This document shows, one piece after another, positions 17,538 to 24,161 of a stretch of 40,051 nt of DNA. Positions within the stretch are counted from its first letter, which is position 1. Each line of letters starts with the position of its first letter. The notes below the pieces were generated by a model. That model had not been told where the DNA came from, did no database searches, and worked only from the letters and a program-made list of their open reading frames with translations. The stretch lies in the NCBI GenBank assembly GCA_021159235.1, contig JAGGSF010000080.1:1-40051 (forward strand), in the 5' to 3' direction. This DNA comes from Deltaproteobacteria bacterium (lineage in GTDB: Bacteria > Campylobacterota_A > Desulfurellia > JAGGSF01). A program made the position numbers and the translations under genes.

Positions 17538-17942
17538 CTAAATTTTTAATTCTGTGCACTGTTGTTCTTTAGATTTATACTCTTTATAGCTTTTCAAAAA
17601 TGCATCTAAACTCTCTTTTAAGTGAGAAAGCGTTTCTACCCACTCTTCCAGGTTTTTCTTTCCTTTTTCTGTAATAGTGTATATACGGCGGGCAACACCC
17701 TTTTCCTTTATATTCCACCGTGATTCTAATAATCCTTCCTCTTCCATAGTTCTCAGGATTTTGTATATATAACCTACTTCGTAATTTTCATACTTCACAC
17801 CGATTCGCTTCAGCCTTTCTATCAAATCATAACCGTGTGATTCTCCACCGAGAAGAAAGAAAAGCAAAAAAGCCCGCAGGAACCTGGGTGGCCTATCACC
17901 AGGATAATCTTTTGACCAGCAGCTTACCCTCAATTCTGCCAT
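17538..17942 (-). CDS. PadR-family transcriptional regulator
   Basis: A 134-residue winged-helix repressor. The start is placed at 17942 (MAELRVSCWSKDY) because GGGAGG lies 9 nt upstream; the ATG at 17948 is only 3 nt from it. The PadR N-terminal wHTH runs about 20-95 (FLRAFLLFFLLGGESHGYDLIERL, split by the turn at GGESHGYDL; GYIYKILRTMEEEGLLES; ARRIYTITEKGKKNLEEW). It ends in the amphipathic dimerisation helix. An N-terminal tail with a Cys and a DYPGDRPPRF segment precedes the usual start of the fold. A 22-bp inverted repeat overlaps its own promoter, suggesting autorepression. Effector unknown. Confidence 0.87.
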   Translation of the reverse strand: MAELRVSCWSKDYPGDRPPRFLRAFLLFFLLGGESHGYDLIERLKRIGVKYENYEVGYIYKILRTMEEEGLLESRWNIKEKGVARRIYTITEKGKKNLEEWVETLSHLKESLDAFLKSYKEYKSKEQQCTELKI

Positions 17943-17978
17943 TACCATATACCTCCCATTTATAAAATATCATTAAAC

Positions 17979-18012
17979 AATATTAGAATATGTTAATATT
18001 TGATTTTGTCAA
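17979..18012 (-). promoter_or_regulatory. padR promoter with overlapping inverted-repeat operator
   Basis: On the minus strand TTGACA (18007-18012) and TATTCT (17985-17990) are 16 bp apart. A perfect inverted repeat, AATATTA (17979-17985), 8 nt, TAATATT (17994-18000), straddles the -10. The 7-8-7 spacing is what a PadR dimer would be expected to bind. The AT-rich arms make chance possible. Confidence 0.5.
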
Positions 18013-18030
18013 CCATTACCATTGCTCAAG

Positions 18031-18966
18031 TTATTTCCCTAATATCTGTCCTTTTTTTAAAGGAAATCCACGCAGGAAGGAAGAGGCATCCATTTTCTTT
18101 CTACCTTCCATTTGAACCTGTTCCAACTTTAAAGCACCATCTTTACACAGGATGTAAAAGGCGTCTCTGTCTATCTTTATTATTTCCCCATAGAAGCTTC
18201 CCTTTTCCTTTAATGAAACGGGAAGAGCTTTTAGAATTTTGAGCCGTTTTCCATTTAAAAATGTGAATGTGCCTGGTCTGGGGTTCATGCCTTTTATCTT
18301 TCTTACGATTGTATAGACAGATTCTCCAAAGTTTAATCTTCCATCCTCCTTTCTTAAAGGAGGGGCATAGGTAGACAATTTTCCGTATTGCTTTTTTCTG
18401 CCAATTCTTCCATATCCTATATTTTCCAAACAGCATAGAAGCATTTTTCTTCCTATGTTTGAGAGTTTCTCTGAAAGTGTGGTGTAGTTGTCTTCCTCAT
18501 CTATCCTTACCACCCATTGCATGAGAATATCGCCGGCATCGATTTTGCTATTGACCTCTATAATTGTTACACCTGTCAGTCTGTCTCCATTGATGATTGT
18601 CCAATTTATGGGAGCAGGCCCTCTATACAGAGGGAGTAAGGAAGGATGAACATTTATCATTCTATGAGGAAAGATTTTGTTCAGTTGCTCAGGGATAAAC
18701 TTTCCGTAGGATACCACAACGCCTATCTGTGCATTACATTTTTTTATCTCCTCTAAAAACGAAGGCGATTTAAGGTCTTCAGGTTGAATTACAGGAATAT
18801 TTAAAATTTGTGCTGCTTCCTTCACCGGAGAGGGTGAGATTATTTTCCCCCTTCCACTTTTTTTATCAGGTGTAGTAACTACACGAACTATCCTGTGATG
18901 TGAATTGTTCAATGTGTAAAGGAAAGGAACCGCCCATTCGGATGTGCCAAAAAATACAATATTCAT
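18031..18966 (-). CDS. fmt: Methionyl-tRNA formyltransferase
   Basis: Formylates initiator Met-tRNA with 10-formyl-tetrahydrofolate. The 311-residue protein has the N-terminal formyltransferase fold (VFFGTSEWAVPFLYTL at 4-19) and the signature MINVHPSLLPLYRGPAPINW (about 105-124) with catalytic Asn, His and, further on, Asp in SKIDAGDILMQ. A C-terminal OB-fold (about 200-300) completes it. Its ATG overlaps the def stop by 4 bp, the usual def-fmt arrangement, and no strong Shine-Dalgarno is seen. Confidence 0.95.
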   Translation of the reverse strand: MNIVFFGTSEWAVPFLYTLNNSHHRIVRVVTTPDKKSGRGKIISPSPVKEAAQILNIPVIQPEDLKSPSFLEEIKKCNAQIGVVVSYGKFIPEQLNKIFPHRMINVHPSLLPLYRGPAPINWTIINGDRLTGVTIIEVNSKIDAGDILMQWVVRIDEEDNYTTLSEKLSNIGRKMLLCCLENIGYGRIGRKKQYGKLSTYAPPLRKEDGRLNFGESVYTIVRKIKGMNPRPGTFTFLNGKRLKILKALPVSLKEKGSFYGEIIKIDRDAFYILCKDGALKLEQVQMEGRKKMDASSFLRGFPLKKGQILGK

Positions 18967-19472
18967 CCAGTTTTCAGGCGCATTTTCCTTCGATAATTGC
19001 GAAAGAGTTCTTTCCTTAAGGGTGAGATGCGGTCAATAAACAGTATGCCATTTAGATGGTCAACTTCATGTTGTGCTACAACGGAAAAAAATGTATCCGT
19101 CTCTATTGTTTTTTCCTCTCCTTTTCTGTTTATATATTTTATCTTTATATATTTTTCTCTTGGTACCGGTGAGTAAAAATCGGGAATGCTCAAGCATCCC
19201 TCTTCATGTTCTTCAAACTTGCCTGCATTTTCTATGATCTCGGGATTTATCATCTCAACCAGACCAAAACCGGGGTCATTCTTTTGCAAATCTATGATGG
19301 CTACCCTTATATTTATTCCTACCTGAGGAGCAGCCAGGCCAATACCCCCATACTTATACATGATCTCCCTCATATTATCCAGAAGCTTTATTATGCTATC
19401 ATCTATCTCCTTTACCTCTTCTGATTTAGCTCTCAATATCTTATCAGGGTAGGTTATCAATTTCACCTTCAT
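18963..19472 (-). CDS. def: Peptide deformylase
   Basis: Metalloprotease that removes the N-formyl group from nascent proteins. The start is placed at 19472 (MKVKLITYPDKIL), with GAGGG 8-9 nt upstream. The longer open frame runs back through two tRNA genes and is not coding. The 169-residue product has all three family motifs: GIGLAAPQVG (43-52), EGCLSIP with metal ligand Cys93 (91-97), and QHEVDHLNG with His135, Glu136 and His139. It is followed directly by fmt and preceded by tRNA-Glu and tRNA-Gln, probably on one transcript. Confidence 0.95.
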   Translation of the reverse strand: MKVKLITYPDKILRAKSEEVKEIDDSIIKLLDNMREIMYKYGGIGLAAPQVGINIRVAIIDLQKNDPGFGLVEMINPEIIENAGKFEEHEEGCLSIPDFYSPVPREKYIKIKYINRKGEEKTIETDTFFSVVAQHEVDHLNGILFIDRISPLRKELFRNYRRKMRLKTG

Positions 19473-19498
19473 CTTCTCATCCCTCATCATCCATTTAA

Positions 19499-19570
19499 TG
19501 GCCCCAATGGGAATTGAACCCATGTCCCCGGCTTGAGAGGCCGATGTCCTTACCACTAGACTATGGGGCC
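19499..19570 (-). tRNA. tRNA-Glu (anticodon CTC)
   Basis: A complete cloverleaf on the minus strand: acceptor GGCCCCA pairing with TGGGGCC, discriminator A, anticodon loop CTCTCAA, T arm GGGTTCAATTCCC. It reads GAG. The 3' CCA is not encoded. It lies 4 nt from tRNA-Gln and 26 nt upstream of def. Confidence 0.93.
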
Positions 19571-19574
19571 ATAG

Positions 19575-19645
19575 CTGGGGAGCAGGGATTCGAACCCCGA
19601 TTGACGGATCCAGAGTCCGCTGTCCTGCCGTTAGACGACTCCCCA
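19575..19645 (-). tRNA. tRNA-Gln (anticodon CTG)
   Basis: Cloverleaf on the minus strand with acceptor TGGGGAG pairing CTCCCCA, discriminator G, anticodon loop CTCTGGA and T loop GTTCGAAT. It reads CAG. The weak first pair and G discriminator are typical of bacterial tRNA-Gln. CCA is not encoded. Confidence 0.93.
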
Positions 19646-19657
19646 ATACACTAAAAA

Positions 19658-19686
19658 AATTTAACATCCCCAAAATAATAAGTCAA
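19658..19686 (-). promoter_or_regulatory. Promoter of the tRNA-Gln-tRNA-Glu-def-fmt unit
   Basis: On the minus strand TTGACT (19681-19686) and TAAATT (19658-19663) are 17 bp apart, with the -10 ending 12 nt before the tRNA-Gln 5' end. The -35 lies just beyond the stop of the preceding gene. Confidence 0.5.
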
Positions 19687-19688
19687 CA

Positions 19689-20672
19689 CTATAGTAATCC
19701 TCCATAGCCCAGGTTGTAGATCTCCTCTTCTGTAGGTCTCTCACCTGTTGCAATACGGGGTAGTATAAGATCCAGTGACGACCTGCTACTGCATATGGCA
19801 CCTGCAGGTATGCCAAGGATTACCACCTTTTCGACATAACCGATACTCAAGTAATTGCCAGGCTGAACGGGAAGGCCACGAAAAAATGTTCTGGCTTTAT
19901 CTTTTATCGCCAGATATGTTACATCATCGGGGTCTACAGATGCGCCACCTGTTATCAGTATTACCTCACATCCAAGTTTAATGGATTTTTCTATCTCCAT
20001 CTCTATCACTTCCTTTTTATCTGGCGCTTTTGCAGTATGGATAACATTACAGTTGCAAATACTTTTTATCTTACGTTTCAAAAGAGGTGTAAATGTGTCC
20101 TTTATCCTTCCATAGAAAACTTCGTTGCCTGTGGCGATGATGCCTGTATTTTTTTTCAAAAAAGGCTTGACAGAAACTATACCTCCTCTGGCTATTTCCT
20201 TTGCTCTTTCAATAATCTTCCTTGATGTAAACAGTCCCAAGATGCGCACAGAGGCAATTTTCTGCCCTTTTTCTACTATTTTATTTGAAGGTAAAGTGGG
20301 ACAACTGGGAACTTTTAGTAGATTGAATTGAAGGAGTTTTTCTCTGTCTACCTTTGTCAATCCTTTGAAGGAGGAGTATATATTTATCTTTCCCTCTGAA
20401 GGCTGCCTGTCTCTGTATGTTCCTTCTCCCATTAAACTTTCTGCTAACTCAATTGCCGCATCGTCTTCATGTATTTCGTCAGGCGAGAGGTTGATAGTAT
20501 ATACATGTTCTTTCCCTAAACGCTTGAATTTCTCAACGTCTCCTTTCTGAATTATATATCCTCTTTTAAATAAAGGACCCTTGAATCTTTTCTCTGTGTC
20601 TACAAGTGTTACATCATGTGCCAATGGTTTGCCGATCGCCTGCTCTATCTTGATTTTTTCAATGCGACTCAA
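19689..20672 (-). CDS. Molybdopterin-binding (MoeA/MogA-like) protein
   Basis: A 327-residue protein whose C-terminal half (about 165-310) is a MoCF/MogA-type molybdopterin-binding domain: NTGIIATGNEVFYGRI, LGCEVILITGGASVDPDDVT and ILGIPAGAICSSRSSLDLIL. The N-terminal part (MSRIEKIKIEQAIGKPLAHD) resembles the start of MoeA-like proteins but the MoeA middle domains are reduced. It begins at a TTG (20672) with GAGG 7 nt upstream, inside the 3' end of the preceding gene (14-bp overlap), which indicates coupling. Similar proteins occur near molybdenum-enzyme maturation genes; no molybdoenzyme is in this window. Role in cofactor handling is an inference. Confidence 0.75.
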   Translation of the reverse strand: MSRIEKIKIEQAIGKPLAHDVTLVDTEKRFKGPLFKRGYIIQKGDVEKFKRLGKEHVYTINLSPDEIHEDDAAIELAESLMGEGTYRDRQPSEGKINIYSSFKGLTKVDREKLLQFNLLKVPSCPTLPSNKIVEKGQKIASVRILGLFTSRKIIERAKEIARGGIVSVKPFLKKNTGIIATGNEVFYGRIKDTFTPLLKRKIKSICNCNVIHTAKAPDKKEVIEMEIEKSIKLGCEVILITGGASVDPDDVTYLAIKDKARTFFRGLPVQPGNYLSIGYVEKVVILGIPAGAICSSRSSLDLILPRIATGERPTEEEIYNLGYGGLL

Positions 20673-21363
20673 AACATATCCTCTTTAAACCTAAGAGTTT
20701 TTGTGCTGAGGCAATGGTCACACCATAGAATATAACAATTCTGCTTTTGTTATCCTCCTTAAATGTCTTTATTATTTCATCGATCTTTCCATCAGCGATT
20801 GTATTGCCATTTGCTAGAGTTAAGAAAGAGCCTGCTACAATATCTTTCATGTTTCTTTCGTCTTCTATTAGAACACCGTAAAAATTTTTATCCTTATTTT
20901 TACCATCACATATCCTTATATTTTCCTTCCCTATTTTTTTTATCAGAGCTTCAGCGATGATGGGTTGTAATCCCACCATCCCTACGGTAAGAAACATGCC
21001 GTATCTACGAGAAAAACCATAAGCTATTCTCTGTGCACATCTTTTAGCCTCTTTTCCATTGCAGTGCACTGTTCCTTCTATTAGATTCAGATGCTTTAAG
21101 ACGGCATTGGTGCAAGCTATAAACAGTGCTCGATTTTCAGATGTATTTAAATCTATATTTAATATATCTTCTATTTTACCCTGAAAGTTTATAGCACCTG
21201 TGCTGAATGCCTGTCCCTTATTTCCTTTAAAATCTGCTTCTATCAGCGTTTCTTCTTCATGGGGCGAAGACAGGTGGGTTTTAACCTCAATATTTTCATG
21301 CTGGAGACTGTTTTTTTCCACAATGTTTATAAAATTTTCCTTTAATTCTTCAATCATGCTCAT
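20659..21363 (-). CDS. DUF364/DUF4213-like protein, possible metal-chelate binding
   Basis: A 234-residue cytoplasmic protein. The start is taken as the ATG at 21363 (MSMIEELKENF), 1 bp after the KamA-like gene's stop; a TTG a few codons upstream is an alternative. The pattern INFQGKIEDILNIDLNTSENRALFIACTNAV and the C-terminal AGSFLTLANGNTIADGKIDEII (each read as two pieces around 68-98 and 181-202) resemble the DUF4213-DUF364 pair described as putative heavy-metal chelation proteins. GMVGLQPIIAEAL looks like a Rossmann Gly loop. It overlaps the molybdopterin-binding gene by 14 bp, so the two likely act together. The family match is from memory and moderate. Confidence 0.55.
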   Translation of the reverse strand: MSMIEELKENFINIVEKNSLQHENIEVKTHLSSPHEEETLIEADFKGNKGQAFSTGAINFQGKIEDILNIDLNTSENRALFIACTNAVLKHLNLIEGTVHCNGKEAKRCAQRIAYGFSRRYGMFLTVGMVGLQPIIAEALIKKIGKENIRICDGKNKDKNFYGVLIEDERNMKDIVAGSFLTLANGNTIADGKIDEIIKTFKEDNKSRIVIFYGVTIASAQKLLGLKRICFESH

Positions 21364-21364
21364 T

Positions 21365-22495
21365 TTATAGATTATCAAGCTGTCTATAGGAAATTGCTTG
21401 TTCTGTGTTCATTGAAGTTTTTAGAAAATCATCAAACCAGTAAGCGTCTTTATTTGTTTTGAAAACCATAAGTTGCGATGCATTTTCCAGACCTGGAGAA
21501 CGATGATATTGCATATAGATGTGTTCTGGTGTTGTTCCCACTACTTCAATCTTTCCTGTGGAATGAGACATTATAAAGCGCGCCCTTCCAGCCAGACCGG
21601 AAACCTGCATCCTTGCTTTTCTAAATATCTCATAAGATTCAACTACTGGCACAGCATAAATTCTGTTTCCCAGTGTAGGGCGACACTGAAACACATAGTA
21701 TGAAGATACACCCATAAAGGAAAGTCTACGAAATAGCTCTGCTAAAGTATCAGGGTTATCGTTAACTCCTCTGATGAGCGGTGTTTGATTGACGACAACT
21801 GTACTTGCTTCTAACAGTCGTGTAATGGCGTCAATGCTGACAGGAGTTAACTCTCTGGGATGGTTGAAATTTGTCACTATATAGATGCGTTTTTGAGGTA
21901 AACTGTATCGGCTCAGCATTTCAATTAAAGATGGATCTTCTGTAATCCTGTATGGATTAAACGCAGGTATTTTTGTCCCTATACGAATAATCTTTACATG
22001 TTCAATGCAGCGTATCCTTTGTATAAAATCTTCCAGTTTTCTTGTAGACATAATCAGTGGGTCACCACCCGATAAGAGAACATTGGTAATCTCAGAATGA
22101 TTTCGGAGATATTGCATACTTGGAGAAACATTGTGAGTTACCTCACTATCTCCATTCATAAATAAGCGCTTACGAAAGCAAAAACGGCAGAATCCTCCGC
22201 ACATATTGTTGACAAGCAAAAGAGCTGTATCTGGATATTTATGTTCCAATCCTGCTGCTTTTACATAATGTGCCTCTTTGGAGGCATCGAGCCTGCCCCA
22301 TGGTATCAGTTCTCCTTCATGGGGAACAATTATCCGTCTGATAGGGTCATTTTCATTTGACCAATCAATTAAGGATAAGTAATAATCATTAGCCCTGAAT
22401 GCAAATTTTTTTGTAACCTCTTTTAATATTCGCCGTTGCTCAATGGGAATTTGAGTAACCTGCAGAATATCGGTAATATATCTAATCTTCTTCAC
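21365..22495 (-). CDS. KamA-family radical SAM aminomutase-like protein
   Basis: Radical SAM protein of the lysine 2,3-aminomutase superfamily, 376 residues. The start is a GTG at 22495 with AAGGAAG about 5 nt upstream. The [4Fe-4S] motif is Cys99, Cys103, Cys106 (CGGFCRFCFRKR), followed by LLSGGDPLIM (140-149). Known KamA and EpmB enzymes have a Gly-rich GGGGK region carrying the PLP-lysine; here the equivalent stretch reads MSHSTGKIEVVG with Lys315, so PLP binding may be altered. No efp gene is nearby, so an EpmB role is unsupported. Arginine is encoded by CGN about as often as AGA/AGG by my hand count, more than in the neighbouring trehalose genes. Substrate unknown. Confidence 0.75.
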   Translation of the reverse strand: MKKIRYITDILQVTQIPIEQRRILKEVTKKFAFRANDYYLSLIDWSNENDPIRRIIVPHEGELIPWGRLDASKEAHYVKAAGLEHKYPDTALLLVNNMCGGFCRFCFRKRLFMNGDSEVTHNVSPSMQYLRNHSEITNVLLSGGDPLIMSTRKLEDFIQRIRCIEHVKIIRIGTKIPAFNPYRITEDPSLIEMLSRYSLPQKRIYIVTNFNHPRELTPVSIDAITRLLEASTVVVNQTPLIRGVNDNPDTLAELFRRLSFMGVSSYYVFQCRPTLGNRIYAVPVVESYEIFRKARMQVSGLAGRARFIMSHSTGKIEVVGTTPEHIYMQYHRSPGLENASQLMVFKTNKDAYWFDDFLKTSMNTEQAISYRQLDNL

Positions 22496-22522
22496 ATATC
22501 TTCCTTTTAGTTAGTTGTTTCT

Positions 22523-22551
22523 ATTTTATTTATTTTTATTGCGCCTGTCAA
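22523..22551 (-). promoter_or_regulatory. Promoter of the KamA-like gene
   Basis: On the minus strand a perfect TTGACA (22546-22551) and TAAAAT (22523-22528) are 17 bp apart, with a leader of about 20 nt containing the Shine-Dalgarno. The gene is therefore probably transcribed separately from the HD-GYP gene. Confidence 0.6.
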
Positions 22552-22575
22552 ATTCATGGTTTTTATTAAAAAGAA

Positions 22576-22637
22576 TGATAACGCCCAAGCTCACCTATAG
22601 GAGCGGGATAGCGGTCAGGCGAAGCGTTTTGTTAGAT
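22576..22637 (-). other. attC-like palindromic recombination site (integron cassette end)
   Basis: On the minus strand the segment begins ATCTAACAAAACGC and ends GGTGAGCTTGGGCGTTATC, 62 bp in all. The outer ATCTAAC fits the R'' consensus RYYYAAC. The extra-helical-type AACAA next to it and the closing GGGCGTTA are characteristic of integron attC sites. The arms are imperfectly complementary (AACGC/GCGTT, ACC/GGT and an inner CTAT/ATAG). The end box GTTATCA deviates from GTTRRRY. The HD-GYP stop codon lies inside the left arm, as in gene cassettes. No integrase is in the window. Confidence 0.55.
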
Positions 22638-23289
22638 GTTTAATATTTTCAACAAAAAATGCAAGAAGTTCAGGGTCAAAGCAATGGCTGTTTTCTTTCA
22701 TAATCCGTAAGGCTGCTTCAGGCTTAAACGCAGGGCGATAAGGCCTGTTACTTGTTAGCGCATCATAACAATCGGCAATTCGGAGTATCCGCGCAACCAA
22801 GGGAATTTCATCCCCTTTTAATCCCTCGGGATAACCACTCCCGTCAAAATTTTCATGATGATATAGGATAGCATTTCCTATTAACTCATCAAAGAGTAAA
22901 GGCCTGATAAGATTATATCCCAATTTCGTGTGATGTTTAATCATGATAAACTCAGCTTCTGTCAACTTAGTCGGCTTATTTAAGATTTGTTCATTTATAC
23001 CCATTTTTCCAATGTCATGAAGCAGGCCTGCTCGATATATCACCGGAATCTTTTCTTTCGGAAAATTTAACTGGTGGTTTAAAGTAACAAAATTTACTGC
23101 CATCTTAGCTACATGTTCTGAATGTCCTTTCGTATACGGATCTCTTAATTCAAGAGCTCGAGATAGAAGGAGGGATGTTCGTTCAATTACTTCCGATAAC
23201 TCAATAACCTTCTTTCGTTCAATCTTTATTTTTTCTTGTTGCTCGGCGATGGTTTGTTGCTGCTCCCTTATTTTATCATGTTCAGTCAT
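22615..23289 (-). CDS. HD-GYP domain phosphodiesterase-like protein
   Basis: A 224-residue cytoplasmic protein with a Gln/Glu-rich coiled coil (about 5-38) and an HD-GYP domain (about 44-215), which in characterised members hydrolyses cyclic-di-GMP. Metal-site motifs are complete: GHSEHV (55-60), HDIGKMGI with His91-Asp92, KHHTKLGY (118-125), YHHENFDGSGYP (143-154) and ARILRIADCYDALTSNRPYR. A GAGGAG site is 9 nt from the ATG. There is no receiver domain, unlike many relatives. Its last codons (LTKRFA) lie within the attC-like site, and arginine codons are mostly CGN, so it may be an acquired cassette gene. Its own promoter sits in the 92-bp gap after otsB. Confidence 0.88.
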   Translation of the reverse strand: MTEHDKIREQQQTIAEQQEKIKIERKKVIELSEVIERTSLLLSRALELRDPYTKGHSEHVAKMAVNFVTLNHQLNFPKEKIPVIYRAGLLHDIGKMGINEQILNKPTKLTEAEFIMIKHHTKLGYNLIRPLLFDELIGNAILYHHENFDGSGYPEGLKGDEIPLVARILRIADCYDALTSNRPYRPAFKPEAALRIMKENSHCFDPELLAFFVENIKHLTKRFA

Positions 23290-23329
23290 GTTTCTATCTC
23301 CTCATAGCATTTAACTGTATAATTCACTC

Positions 23330-23365
23330 TTTAAAGCTACATTACTATTTAAAGCTACATTACTA
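23330..23365. repeat. Perfect 18-bp tandem duplication
   Basis: The unit TTTAAAGCTACATTACTA occurs twice head to tail (23330-23347 and 23348-23365) upstream of the HD-GYP gene. Read on the minus strand each copy holds a TAATGT hexamer, one of which is the candidate -10 of that gene. Confidence 0.95.
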
Positions 23366-23385
23366 TCCCTCATAATTTCTGTCAA
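23357..23385 (-). promoter_or_regulatory. Promoter of the HD-GYP gene
   Basis: On the minus strand TTGACA (23380-23385), at the very end of otsB, and TAATGT (23357-23362) are 17 bp apart. The -10 lies in one copy of the 18-bp tandem repeat, and the other copy falls in the leader. Confidence 0.5.
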
Positions 23386-24161
23386 GAAAAGCTCTTTAAG
23401 CACCTTAAAAACAATATAACTTCTTTGCTACTCCTACAGAAATAGCGGGCTTTTGAATATTTTTTATAACCGACTACGATAGATATATCATCTTCTCTCA
23501 GCACCTTAAATGCATCTTCATCCGTTCTGTCATCGCCTATGTAAATTTTTAATATTTCTTCTCTCAGATTAAGCAGATGTTTCATCTTTATTACTGCCTT
23601 TCCTTTATCCCAGTTGATATTTGGTCTTACCTCATAAACCTTTTTCCCGGAGGTTATTCTCAATGTCTCATGGTAGGGACCGATGATATTCTGAATGATT
23701 TTTTTTATATCCTTCGCAGGTCTTCCTGCGACATTGCGGTAATGAACACTTAAGGTCAGACCTTTGTCTTCAATCAGAATGCCATCTATTGTATTTAATT
23801 GTACCTTTAATTTTTTGACAACATTTTTTAGAAGGGGTTTTGTTCTCTCTGCCTCCGGATGCACCCAACAATGTTCTTTATAAGAAATTTCAAAGCCGTG
23901 ATTCCCGGCATATATTATACCTTCAATCCCTATGAGATCTTTCACTTCACTTAATGAGCGACCGCTGATAATACCTATGGAGATACATGGATTTTGGGAA
24001 AGATCGATCAAAAGCTTTCTTGTTTCAGGTGAAAGTTTAGCTAATGATGGGTCTTTGCAGATAGGCACCAGTGTTCCATCATAATCCAGGCACAACAAGA
24101 TATGTTTGTTTCTTGTTTTATTCTTTATTTCAGAGAAAGAGTTAAACAGATATTTTTTCAC
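23382..24161 (-). CDS. otsB: Trehalose-6-phosphate phosphatase
   Basis: Dephosphorylates trehalose 6-phosphate, the second step of the OtsAB pathway. The 259-residue HAD phosphatase has LCLDYDGTLVP with nucleophile Asp26 and Asp28, then IGIISGRSLSEVKDL. YAGNHGFEI and the final metal motif YIGDDRTDEDAFKVL follow. The start is a GTG at 24161 overlapping the treT stop (GTGA), with AAGGAAG further upstream, indicating translational coupling. It closes the otsA-DUF5752-treT-otsB run. Glucosylglycerol-phosphate phosphatases look similar, but the linked OtsA-type gene favours trehalose. Confidence 0.9.
   Translation of the reverse strand: MKKYLFNSFSEIKNKTRNKHILLCLDYDGTLVPICKDPSLAKLSPETRKLLIDLSQNPCISIGIISGRSLSEVKDLIGIEGIIYAGNHGFEISYKEHCWVHPEAERTKPLLKNVVKKLKVQLNTIDGILIEDKGLTLSVHYRNVAGRPAKDIKKIIQNIIGPYHETLRITSGKKVYEVRPNINWDKGKAVIKMKHLLNLREEILKIYIGDDRTDEDAFKVLREDDISIVVGYKKYSKARYFCRSSKEVILFLRCLKSFS

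Noticed and set aside
19473-19673. N-terminal extension of the def reading frame upstream of 19472
   Set aside because: The extension is read through tRNA-Glu and tRNA-Gln; the true start has a Shine-Dalgarno and gives the normal family length.
23306-23312. GTTAAAT as the upstream recombination core of an integron cassette
   Set aside because: It fits GTTRRRY, but a 7-base degenerate match is expected often by chance and no palindrome flanks it; kept only as weak support.
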